A stretch of DNA of 64,000 nt from Verrucomicrobiota bacterium (GTDB taxonomy: Bacteria > Verrucomicrobiota > Verrucomicrobiia > Limisphaerales > UBA9464): the NCBI GenBank assembly GCA_947471985.1, contig CANIZL010000018.1, positions 1 to 64,000 on the forward strand, written 5' to 3'. Under the pieces are notes generated by a model. It was not told where the DNA came from and ran no database searches. It was given only the letters and a program-made list of their open reading frames with translations. Within the stretch, counting starts at the first letter, position 1. Each line of letters starts with the position of its first letter. Position numbers and translations under genes: made by a program. Of the stretch, positions 50,530-58,324 are shown piece after piece.

Positions 50530-52209
50530 ATGGCTACCACGCAGTCGTTCGCCGAATTGCTCCGGCAGTATGAGCCGCAGTATGTGTCTGGTCAGATCGT
50601 CAAAGGCACCATCATCGAAATTCGCCCGAAAAAGGAAGTGCTCGTCGATATCGGCGGCAAGTCCGAGGGCGTCGTCTCCGCCTCGGAGTTCGAAGATTTC
50701 GAATCCGTCAAACTCGGGGACGTGATCAACGTCCTGATCGAGAAGGCTGAAGACAAAGAAGGCAACATCCATCTCTCCAAGGAGAAGGCCGAATTCCAGC
50801 AGAATTGGGACCGCATCCGCACCATCTGCAACGAAGGCGGTACGGTGATGGGTAAGGTCAAGGGCGTCGTCAAAGGCGGCCTCGTGGTCAACATCGGTGT
50901 TGAGGCGTTCGTGCCGGCCAGCCAGGTCGACGTGCTGCCCCCGAAGAACCTCGCCGCGTTCGTCGGCAACACCTACGAGTTCAAGGTCGTCAAACTGAAC
51001 CCCGAGCGCCAGAACGTGGTGCTCAGCCGCCGCGAACTCGTCGAGGCCGAACGTACCGCCCGCCGCAGCGCGCTGCTCACCGAGATGGTCCCCGGCGACG
51101 TCCGCAAGGGCACGGTCAAGAACATCACCGACTTCGGTGCGTTCATCGACCTCAACGGCCTGGATGGTCTGCTCCACATCACCGACATGACCTGGGGTCG
51201 CCTCAGCCACCCGAGCGAACTGCTCAAGGTCGGCCAGGAACTCGACGTCGTCGTCCTCGACATCAACCGCGAGAAGGAACGCGTCTCCCTCGGCCTCAAG
51301 CAGAAGAGCGCCAATCCCTGGGACAACATCGAAGCCAAGTTCCCGGTCGGAACCAAGGTCAAGGGCAAGGTCGTCAACCTGGTACCGTACGGCGCGTTCG
51401 TCGAAGTCGAACCCGGTGTCGAAGGCCTCGTGCACGTCACCGAACTCAGCTGGACCAAGCGCATCGCCAAGCCTTCCGACGTCCTCAAGCAGGGCCAGGA
51501 AGTCGAAGCCGTCGTGCTCGGCATCAACCGCGAGGAGCAGAAGATCTCCCTCGGCCTTCGCCAGCTCGAAACCAATCCGTGGGACATCGCCCACGAGAAG
51601 TATCCGCCCGGAACCAAGGTCAGCGGCCCCATCCGCAACCTCACCAGCTACGGCGCGTTCCTCGAACTCGAGGAAGGTCTCGACGGCATGGTGCACGTCT
51701 CCGACATGAGCTGGACCCGCAAGGTCAATCACCCGAGCGAAGTCCTCAAGAAGGGCGACCAGGTCGAGGCCATCGTGCTCGAAGTGGATCGCGCCAACCA
51801 ACGGATCAGCCTGGGCATGAAACAGCTCGGCACCGATCCGTGGGACGGCATCGACAAGCTGTTCAAGGTCGGTGATCTCATCACCGGCAAGGTCACCAAG
51901 CTCGCCAGCTTCGGCGCCTTCATCGGCCTGCCGAACGACATCGACGGCCTGGTGCACATCTCGCAGGTCAGCGAAGAGCGCGTCGACAAGATCAAGAACG
52001 TGCTCAAGGTCGGCCAGGAAGTGACCGCCCGCGTGATCAAGATCGATCGCTCGGATCGTCGCATCGGTCTGTCGATCAAGGCCGCGAACTACACCACGGA
52101 GCAGTTGCGTGAAGAGCAGAAGATGCTCGACCAGCTGAAGCCGGGCGAAGATCTGGTGGCGCTGGAACACGCGTTCGCCGGTCTCGAAGAGAAGATGGCG
52201 CAGAAGTAA
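50530..52209 (+). CDS. rpsA: 30S ribosomal protein S1
   Basis: S1 holds mRNA at the 30S subunit. The start is ATG 50530 (MATTQSFAELLRQYEPQYVS), giving 559 residues with six S1 (OB-fold) repeats at about 20-88, 105-170, 190-258, 275-345, 362-432 and 447-517. Repeats 3-6 share the consensus VKNITDFGAFIDL...GLLHITDMTW and (R/K)(V/I)SLGLKQ. Six repeats is the normal number for Gram-negative S1. The short acidic start has no extended N-terminal domain. A strong terminator follows directly. Confidence 0.98.
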   Translation: MATTQSFAELLRQYEPQYVSGQIVKGTIIEIRPKKEVLVDIGGKSEGVVSASEFEDFESVKLGDVINVLIEKAEDKEGNIHLSKEKAEFQQNWDRIRTICNEGGTVMGKVKGVVKGGLVVNIGVEAFVPASQVDVLPPKNLAAFVGNTYEFKVVKLNPERQNVVLSRRELVEAERTARRSALLTEMVPGDVRKGTVKNITDFGAFIDLNGLDGLLHITDMTWGRLSHPSELLKVGQELDVVVLDINREKERVSLGLKQKSANPWDNIEAKFPVGTKVKGKVVNLVPYGAFVEVEPGVEGLVHVTELSWTKRIAKPSDVLKQGQEVEAVVLGINREEQKISLGLRQLETNPWDIAHEKYPPGTKVSGPIRNLTSYGAFLELEEGLDGMVHVSDMSWTRKVNHPSEVLKKGDQVEAIVLEVDRANQRISLGMKQLGTDPWDGIDKLFKVGDLITGKVTKLASFGAFIGLPNDIDGLVHISQVSEERVDKIKNVLKVGQEVTARVIKIDRSDRRIGLSIKAANYTTEQLREEQKMLDQLKPGEDLVALEHAFAGLEEKMAQK

Positions 52210-52233
52210 TTCCCGCTCCTTCCGAATCTCTCC

Positions 52234-52264
52234 GGGCGCAGTCCTCACGGGCTGCGCCCTTTTG
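52234..52264 (+). terminator. Intrinsic terminator after rpsA
   Basis: GGGCGCAG (52234-52241) pairs with CTGCGCCC (52252-52259), extended by two inner pairs, then TTTTGCTTT. It ends the rpsA transcript 25 bases after the stop codon. Confidence 0.88.
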
Positions 52265-52427
52265 CTTTCTCCGGGCAGTCGCCCACGGATCCGACCCACC
52301 GAGCTGAGATCGATCTCCCGCGCCACCACCACCCGCCCCCTCGGTGACGGCCACCGCCCGGCCGTCTACAGATCTGCCAGGGTTTGCTTTCCTCCAGCCA
52401 CGAGATCCGCCAGCATCGGCGGATCCT

Positions 52428-53375
52428 ATGAAATCACCGCACGGAACGTCCACCCGCTGGCGCGCAGGATTCTGGCTGGGTCTGACTGCAATGCTCTTGC
52501 TCGCTGGCTGCCGCACCGCCGTGGCCCGGCAAGCCCCCCGCCGACTGGTGCTGATCGCCGGCAAGCCGTCCCATCCATCCGGGATGCACGAATTCCGCGC
52601 CGGAGCCTTGCTGTTCCAATCGGCGCTCGCCGGCTTCCCCGGGCTGCAGGTCGACGTTTATTCCAATGGCTGGCCGACCAAGGTGGACGGCGGAAAAGTG
52701 GTCCCCGACAACTCCGCGTTCGAGGGCGCCGCGGCCGTGGTTATTTTTGCCGATGGCGGCGGCGGCCATCCGGCCGTGGCTCCCGATCACCTACGCCTGC
52801 TCGACGCCCTGGCGGAACACGGCGTGGGACTGGGCTTCGCCCACTACGGAGTCGAGGTACCCGCCGGGGATCCCGGGCGGGCCTTCCAAAAATGGATCGG
52901 CGGCTACTACGAAAACCTCTACAGCGTGAACCCGATGTGGGCGCCGAAGTTCGAGACGTTTCCCTCCCACCCGGTCACCCGCGGCGTGAAACCCTTCAGC
53001 ACCCGGGACGAATGGTATTTCAACATGCGCTGGGCGGACAGCCAGGCGGGCATCACCCCGATTCTCACCGCCACACCCTCGGACGCGGTGCGCAAGGGAC
53101 CCTATGTCTGGCCCGCCGGCCCGTATGATCACGTCGTCGCCGCCTCCGGCCGCAAGGAAACCATGATGTGGGTCAAGGTGGGCCCCAAGGGCGGTCGCGG
53201 GTTCGGCTTCACCGGTGGTCATACGCACCGGAACTGGGCCGATCCCAATCAACGCAAAGTCTTCCTCAACGCCCTGGTCTGGCTCGCCGGATTGGAAGTT
53301 CCGCGCACTGGCGTGGAGGTCGCCGTGAGCGAGGACCAAATGGGCGCCAACCTCGATCCCAAGGGTAAGAAATAA
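52428..53375 (+). CDS. ThuA-domain lipoprotein
   Basis: The start is ATG 52428 (MKSPHGTSTRWRAGFWLGLT), giving 315 residues; the lipobox LLLAGC places the lipid Cys at 28. The rest is a ThuA/class-I-amidotransferase-like domain: RRLVLIAGKPSHPSGMHEFR, GAAAVVIFADGGGGHPAV, GVGLGFAHYGVEVPAG, and GFGFTGGHTHRNWADPNQRK. ThuA-like proteins are common in this phylum near sugar-metabolism or sulfatase genes, but the true reaction is unknown; the nucleophile Cys of amidotransferases is not evident. It is probably outer-membrane anchored. It stands between rpsA and convergent argA. Confidence 0.85.
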   Translation: MKSPHGTSTRWRAGFWLGLTAMLLLAGCRTAVARQAPRRLVLIAGKPSHPSGMHEFRAGALLFQSALAGFPGLQVDVYSNGWPTKVDGGKVVPDNSAFEGAAAVVIFADGGGGHPAVAPDHLRLLDALAEHGVGLGFAHYGVEVPAGDPGRAFQKWIGGYYENLYSVNPMWAPKFETFPSHPVTRGVKPFSTRDEWYFNMRWADSQAGITPILTATPSDAVRKGPYVWPAGPYDHVVAASGRKETMMWVKVGPKGGRGFGFTGGHTHRNWADPNQRKVFLNALVWLAGLEVPRTGVEVAVSEDQMGANLDPKGKK

Positions 53376-53408
53376 GGCGGGCGGGCGAGGTTCACCGCCT
53401 CCCGCCCG

Positions 53409-54689
53409 TCACCGCAGTTTCTTGATCAGCACCTTCGAATTGCGGCCGCTCGCGTCGTAGCGCTCCCGACGCAGCGGCGGCAGATCGTCCGGGGTCCCCA
53501 CACTGAAGCCACCCTTCTGCTCGAAATAGGTGAAGGCCTGCGTGCTCAGGGTGATCAGCTTTTCCAGGCCAAGTTCCCGGGCCTTCGTTTCCACGTAGGT
53601 GATCAGTTTGCGTCCGATGCCCTGATTTTCGTGGGATGGATTAACAAATAGGAACGCCAACTCCCCGACGTTCTGCTCCGGATACACGTGCAGGGCCACA
53701 CACCCGACCGGATTCTTGTCGATCTCGTACAGGAAATAGTCCCCGATCTGTTTCTCAAACGACGCCCGGGTGCGTTTGACCAGTTCCGCCGCGGCCATGG
53801 AATTCTTGGTCAACGTGATCAAGGTCCGGACATCCTTCTTCAAAGCCCGGCGGATCTGGGTGTATTCATTGGCGTAAACCAGGGTTCCGATGCCCTCGTT
53901 GCTGAAAACCTCCGCCAGCAATCCTTCGTCCACCTCGCCGCTGATCAAATGAACGCGCGGCACCCCGGCCTCACAAGCGGCCACGGCATGACGGGCCTTC
54001 GATAATTGGGTGGACGGGAGCGAGCCGGAATTGAAAGTCAGGAGTTGCTTCAGTTCCGACACCGCGATCTGATGCAGCAACTGGCCGTCGCGCATCAACC
54101 CGATGGCCGACGTGAGAAAGATCAGCTTCGCCGCCTTCAACTGCTCGGCCAACGCCAGCGCAATGGCGTCGGAATTGACCCGGTAGGTCTTGCCCTCCCC
54201 GTCGAAGCCCAACGGGGGCATGACCGGAACGAGCCCCTGAGCGAGCAATGACTGCAGCATTTCCACATCGACCCGCTCCACCTTGCCGGTAAAAAGGTGA
54301 TCGACCCCGCCCAGAATCCCCAGCGGATGAGCAATGATCGCATTGGTGGACACCGCCCGCAGATCGTTCGCCGAAAGACCTTCCAGAATTTCGTGGGTCA
54401 GCCGATTGGCCGCCGTGAGTGAAAGCTGCAACGTCGCGGCGTCGGTAATCCCCGCGCCGTCAAAATCCGAAGCCACCACGCCACGCTCCACGGCCAGGTC
54501 GGCAATCTGCCGGGCGGCACCGTGCACCAGAACTATGCGGATGTTCAGGGAACGCAGGACCGCAATATCCAGCAGCAGGTTGGGGAAATTATCATCGGTG
54601 ACGATCGCGCCATCGAGGGCCAGAACGAAGGTCTTTTCCCGAAAACGCGGGATGTAGCGGAGAATTCCCCGCAGATCTGTGGGCTTCAC
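53409..54689 (-). CDS. argA: N-acetylglutamate synthase (amino-acid kinase plus GNAT)
   Basis: ArgA catalyses the first committed step of arginine synthesis. It starts with GTG 54689 and has 426 residues. Residues 1-285 are an amino-acid-kinase domain (FVLALDGAIVTDDNFPNLLL, IVLVHGAARQI, YRVNSDAIALALAEQLKAAK) and 290-426 a GNAT domain (IDKNPVGCVALHVYPEQNVG, VNPSHENQGIGRKLITYVET). This domain order and length match classic ArgA and not separate ArgB or ArgJ. The ...NxGIGxxL acetyl-CoA loop is intact. The other arg genes are not in the window. Confidence 0.95.
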   Translation of the reverse strand: MKPTDLRGILRYIPRFREKTFVLALDGAIVTDDNFPNLLLDIAVLRSLNIRIVLVHGAARQIADLAVERGVVASDFDGAGITDAATLQLSLTAANRLTHEILEGLSANDLRAVSTNAIIAHPLGILGGVDHLFTGKVERVDVEMLQSLLAQGLVPVMPPLGFDGEGKTYRVNSDAIALALAEQLKAAKLIFLTSAIGLMRDGQLLHQIAVSELKQLLTFNSGSLPSTQLSKARHAVAACEAGVPRVHLISGEVDEGLLAEVFSNEGIGTLVYANEYTQIRRALKKDVRTLITLTKNSMAAAELVKRTRASFEKQIGDYFLYEIDKNPVGCVALHVYPEQNVGELAFLFVNPSHENQGIGRKLITYVETKARELGLEKLITLSTQAFTYFEQKGGFSVGTPDDLPPLRRERYDASGRNSKVLIKKLR

Positions 54690-54811
54690 TAGGTATGGAG
54701 GATCCGCAACAGGGGCGGACCCGCAGAAGAACTAAGCGGGAGAAGGGGCCTGTTCAATGCGGGATTGCGCCCGCTGCAGTCACCGGGACGACGGATTGCG
54801 GGCGCCCTCTG

Positions 54812-55027
54812 TCAACGCACTTCGATGCGCGGACGCTCACCGCGCCGACCCGAAATTTTCACGGACGGCGGCGGCGGACCGCTCCGATTACCGCCGGCGC
54901 ATCCGCAAGCGGTATCGCGCTGCAGACTGAAACGCCGCGGACCGAACCGCCGACGGAGCGGCCGCCAGGCAAAGGCGACCACTGTGGCCGCCACGAGGCC
55001 CAGCGCGAGGGGTTCCTGCCAATCCAT
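54812..55027 (-). CDS. Small Cys-containing membrane protein (FeoB-associated-like)
   Basis: A possible 71-residue protein: one N-terminal helix (EPLALGLVAATVVAFAWRPL), then a very basic stretch and a CGC motif (DTACGCAGGNRSG), with a disordered Pro/Arg-rich tail. Short proteins with a membrane helix and a CGC or CxxCG motif are annotated as FeoB-associated in many phyla, but here feoB is 42 kb away. A GGGGG stretch lies just before the ATG. The reading frame is short and GC-rich, so it could be chance. Confidence 0.5.
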   Translation of the reverse strand: MDWQEPLALGLVAATVVAFAWRPLRRRFGPRRFSLQRDTACGCAGGNRSGPPPPSVKISGRRGERPRIEVR

Positions 55028-55242
55028 ACCCCCAGCGTAGCGCGGGCCGGGAAAATGACGAATTTCCCGCGGTGCGGCCCTTGTTTGGGTCTATCCGCCC
55101 GCCCGGTCGGTAGCCGCCCAAACCACCTCGTGGGGCAAAAGTTTTCGTGCACCACCATGAGCGAATTTCCGGAACTCTCAGCTTGACGCTTTTGCCGGAT
55201 TAGGGGAACCTTGCGGTAGAGGTAGTCGAAACAATTTCTCAT

Positions 55243-55992
55243 ATGCATGCGTCCTTTTACAAATCCTTGGTCATCACCGGCGGGTCACTTTTGCTGACGG
55301 CGGGGCTCGTCCGGGCGCAGTCGCAGATCGTTTTCGACAACACCGCCAACCTGGTCAACAGCACGCCGGAGTTCTCCTTTGGCCGCGAGTATGGTGATGA
55401 ACTCGCCTTGGCCGGAACCGCCCGCACGGTGGTCGGGTTTGATTTCGCCTACTACGGCAATTTCGGGAACACGCCCAATGTCGGGTACAGCATCCGTTTC
55501 TACGCCAACGACGGCAGCGACGCCTTCCCCGGAACGCCCACGGCACTACGGCCGGGCTCACTCCTGTGGGAAAGCGGTTCCCAGTCCCTCCTCAATGGCA
55601 TCAATTCCGTCAGTCTGTCGGTGCCCAACGTGGTGGTTCCCGATCATTTCACGTGGTCCGTGACGTTCAGCGGCATCGATGGCACGGCGGGTAAGCAGGC
55701 GGCGTTGATGCTGGCGAATCCCGCCACCGTCGGTGCCCTCTTGCCGGGCAACGGCTCCTTGCCGGATGTCATCGGCAGCTACGAGGATTTCTGGAAGAAG
55801 GACGAACCCACGGACGCGAACAGCTGGACCCTGTACAACTTCGGCTTCAATCCCGGCGATCCGAAGGGTAACTTTTACGCCAAGGTGACCGCGACTCCCG
55901 AACCGGGTGTCTGGGCCCTCGGAGTGACGGGCGTGGCCCTGCTGTGGGTCGGCCGTCGAGCCAGCCGCAAGCCGAGCAGCGCCAACCGCTAA
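55243..55992 (+). CDS. PEP-CTERM surface protein, choice-of-anchor-like
   Basis: A 249-residue protein with a signal peptide (LVITGGSLLLTAGLVRAQS). The beta-rich middle has QIVFDNTANLVNSTPEFSFG, then GDELALAGTARTVVGFDFAY and ITNGINSVSLSVPNVVVPDH-like repeats. The C-terminus TPEPGVWALGVTGVALLWVG plus RRAS is a PEP-CTERM signal. It differs from the three tandem copies at 14704-16531 in both middle and tail. It stands alone between argA and a signalling protein gene. The cargo role is unknown; extracellular matrix or surface attachment is likely. Confidence 0.85.
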   Translation: MHASFYKSLVITGGSLLLTAGLVRAQSQIVFDNTANLVNSTPEFSFGREYGDELALAGTARTVVGFDFAYYGNFGNTPNVGYSIRFYANDGSDAFPGTPTALRPGSLLWESGSQSLLNGINSVSLSVPNVVVPDHFTWSVTFSGIDGTAGKQAALMLANPATVGALLPGNGSLPDVIGSYEDFWKKDEPTDANSWTLYNFGFNPGDPKGNFYAKVTATPEPGVWALGVTGVALLWVGRRASRKPSSANR

Positions 55993-56014
55993 TCCGGTCA
56001 TTTAATCCGAAGGC

Positions 56015-57607
56015 ATGGCCGACCTGTCGCCTTCGGTGCCCCCTCCCGCCTCCGCCGTGGGCGCGCCGCCCGTACGCAGTGGCGCCAGTGATCGACCCAC
56101 CTCCCTGCGGGTCCTGGTGGTGGAGGATTCCGAGTTTGACGCCCGGATTCTCGTCAACCTTCTCAGGAGTGGCGGCTGGGTCGTTTCCTATCGGCGGGTC
56201 GAAAATGAGGCTGCCTTGGTAGCCGCTCTGGCCTCCGAACCGTGGGATCTCGTACTGGCCGATCATCAACTGCCCGGTTTTTCCGCCCCGGAAGCCCTCG
56301 CGGTGGTGCAGCGAAGTGGACTGGATCTGCCGTTTCTGATTGTCTCCGGCGGCATTGAAGAGGGTGTCGCCATCGCCGCCATGAAGGCGGGAGCGCACGA
56401 TTTCCTGATGAAAGGTGCCTTGGGCCGGCTCGTGCCCGCGGTACAGCGGGAATTGCGGGATGCCGCCACCCGGACCGCCCGACGACGAGCCGAAGCCGAC
56501 CTTCAGCAAAGCGAACTACGCTATCGCAGTGTCTGGGAGAATTCCACCGACGCCGTCCTGTTGCTCGATCTCGCGGGGGTTCTCCGCTTTGCCAATCCCG
56601 CCTGTGAAAGCGTCTTCGGCTGGAGCCCCGAAGCCTTGGTGGGCCAAACCCTCGACGTCCTCCAACCCGCCGAAACTCCGGCCGGCGCGTGGTGGCAGCT
56701 CGCCCAGGACCCGGTGGCGCGTCGCTGCCTGGAACTGCACGCCCGGCGCCGCGATGGCCCACTGGTCGACGTGGAAATCGCCGTCACGGAAATGCGCTTG
56801 GGCCAGGAGCGCTGGATCGTCGCCTTTTGCCGCGATGTCACCGAACGTCACCGGGCTGAAGCGGAATTGCGGCGCAACCGAGAGGAGTTCGCCGCCGCCG
56901 CCGAGATTCAGCAGCGCCTGTTCCCCGCCGCACCCCCAACCATCCCCGGATACGACCTCGCCGGAATCTCCCGCCCGGCCGAAGCCGCCGGAGGGGATTA
57001 CTACAATTTCCTGCACCTCCCCGATGGATCGTGGTCCGTGGTCGTGGCGGATGTCAGCGGACACGGCATCGGTCCCGCCCTGCTGATGGCGGAGGCACGC
57101 GCGTACCTGCGGTATCTCGCCCGCTACGAATCGGATCCCGCCACCCTGCTCACCCTGGCCAATCGGGCCATGGCCGAGGACTTGGGCGCGGAAAATTACA
57201 TCACGATGCATCTCGCCCGACTGCATCCGGAAACCCGCCGGTTGGATTACGCGAGCGCCGGGCATCCCGCTACGTGCATCCTGGATGCTGAAGGCCGGCT
57301 GAAAGCCTCGCTGCGCCGGACCGGACCGCCGTTGGGCCAAAAGCCGGACCAACCCTACGCCAACGGCCCCGCCGTATTCCTCGAACGCGGCGACATTGTC
57401 CTATTTCTTACCGATGGCCTCGACGAAGCCGTCAATCCGGAAGGCACGGAGTGTTTTGGTATCGACCGGGCGTTGGACGTGATCCGGGCTGCACCCGATC
57501 GGTCGGCCCGTGAACTCGCGAACGCGCTCTGCGATTCGGTCCGGAGCTTCGGCGGTCCCGGGCCGCAGCAGGACGATCTCACCGTCGTCGTGTTGAAGGT
57601 GGTTTGA
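56015..57607 (+). CDS. Receiver-PAS-PP2C (SpoIIE/RsbU-type) response regulator
   Basis: A 530-residue protein. Receiver domain at about 30-145 (SLRVLVVEDSEFDARILVNL; phosphoacceptor Asp in VLADHQLPGF; Lys in DFLMKGAL). PAS domain at about 165-280 (RYRSVWENSTDAVLLLDLAG, WIVAFCRDVTERHRAE). A PP2C/SpoIIE phosphatase domain fills about 300-530, with metal-binding Asp and Gly in GGDYYNFL, VVADVSGHGIGPAL, LFLTDGLDEAVN and QQDDLTVVVLK. Such regulators dephosphorylate anti-sigma-antagonist proteins, turning on a partner-switching sigma response. No anti-sigma gene is adjacent. It is followed 35 bases later by iscX. Confidence 0.92.
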   Translation: MADLSPSVPPPASAVGAPPVRSGASDRPTSLRVLVVEDSEFDARILVNLLRSGGWVVSYRRVENEAALVAALASEPWDLVLADHQLPGFSAPEALAVVQRSGLDLPFLIVSGGIEEGVAIAAMKAGAHDFLMKGALGRLVPAVQRELRDAATRTARRRAEADLQQSELRYRSVWENSTDAVLLLDLAGVLRFANPACESVFGWSPEALVGQTLDVLQPAETPAGAWWQLAQDPVARRCLELHARRRDGPLVDVEIAVTEMRLGQERWIVAFCRDVTERHRAEAELRRNREEFAAAAEIQQRLFPAAPPTIPGYDLAGISRPAEAAGGDYYNFLHLPDGSWSVVVADVSGHGIGPALLMAEARAYLRYLARYESDPATLLTLANRAMAEDLGAENYITMHLARLHPETRRLDYASAGHPATCILDAEGRLKASLRRTGPPLGQKPDQPYANGPAVFLERGDIVLFLTDGLDEAVNPEGTECFGIDRALDVIRAAPDRSARELANALCDSVRSFGGPGPQQDDLTVVVLKVV

Positions 57608-57642
57608 CGCCGGCGATCGGCCCCGCGACGAATGGCGGTGAC

Positions 57643-57843
57643 ATGACACTCTCCTGGAAGGATCACGAAGAAATTGCCTGGGCCTTGATCGACAAGTTTC
57701 CCGATCAGGACCCGCTCAAACTGAGCTTTCCCAAGCTTCATAAAATGGTGCTGGAACTGGAAGGATTCAGCGATCGTCCCGAGGCTTCGAACGAAAAGGT
57801 CCTCGAAAACATCCAAATGGCTTGGTACGAGGAAAAGCAGTAG
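57643..57843 (+). CDS. iscX: IscX, Fe-S assembly accessory protein
   Basis: The start is ATG 57643 (MTLSWKDHEEIAWALIDKFP), giving 66 residues. It matches IscX in pattern: W.D...I...L....PD.DP at the start, LKLSFPKLHKMVLELEGFSD in the middle, and ASNEKVLENIQMAWYEE at the end. IscX binds IscS and iron and tunes cluster assembly. Here it is far from any isc gene, between a response-regulator phosphatase gene and ridA. The gene overlaps nothing and is 25 bases before ridA. Confidence 0.92.
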   Translation: MTLSWKDHEEIAWALIDKFPDQDPLKLSFPKLHKMVLELEGFSDRPEASNEKVLENIQMAWYEEKQ

Positions 57844-57868
57844 GCACCCTCCACCGCATCCATCTCCC

Positions 57869-58258
57869 ATGCCCATCAAAGAAGCTCCGTCGATTCCCGG
57901 TGCCGCCCCGGCCCTCGGTCCCTACAGCCACGCCATCCGCAGCGGGGACTTTTTGTTTTGTTCCGGCCAGGTGCCCATCGATCCAGCCCACCCCGGTGGC
58001 CCCTGTCCCGCCGGCATCGTGGCGCAGACGGAGCGGGTGCTGGAGAATATCCGCCTGATTCTGTCCAGTCAGGGTCTGGGATTCGCCGATGTCATCAAGA
58101 GTACCGTCTTCATGACGAATCTCGCAGAATTCACCGGCATGAATGAAGTTTACGCCCGGCACTTTCCCGCCCCGTTTCCGGCCCGATCCACCGTCCAGGT
58201 CAGTGCCCTGCCCCGCGGTGCCGCGGTCGAAATCGAGGTCGTTGCCCGAGTTCCCTGA
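57869..58258 (+). CDS. ridA: RidA/YjgF-family enamine/imine deaminase
   Basis: A 129-residue protein starting MPIKEAPSIPGAAPALGPYS. Signature residues are visible: GPYSHAIRSGDFLFCSGQVP, VFMTNLAEFTGMNEVYARHF, and the catalytic Arg in ARSTVQVSALPRGAAVEIEV. RidA removes reactive enamine intermediates such as 2-aminoacrylate made by PLP enzymes. Length and motifs are normal for the Rid archetype. It is 25 bases after iscX, which suggests one transcript. Confidence 0.96.
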   Translation: MPIKEAPSIPGAAPALGPYSHAIRSGDFLFCSGQVPIDPAHPGGPCPAGIVAQTERVLENIRLILSSQGLGFADVIKSTVFMTNLAEFTGMNEVYARHFPAPFPARSTVQVSALPRGAAVEIEVVARVP

Positions 58259-58324
58259 TCTTCTTCCGCCCGACTCCACCGCGTCCACCGCCTCCGTTCC
58301 CGCTCGCTTCGCTGCCACTCACCC

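Noticed and set aside
55180-55215. Sigma-54 promoter before the PEP-CTERM gene
   Set aside because: The GG and GC elements are 10 bases apart instead of 11-12, and no activator gene is nearby.
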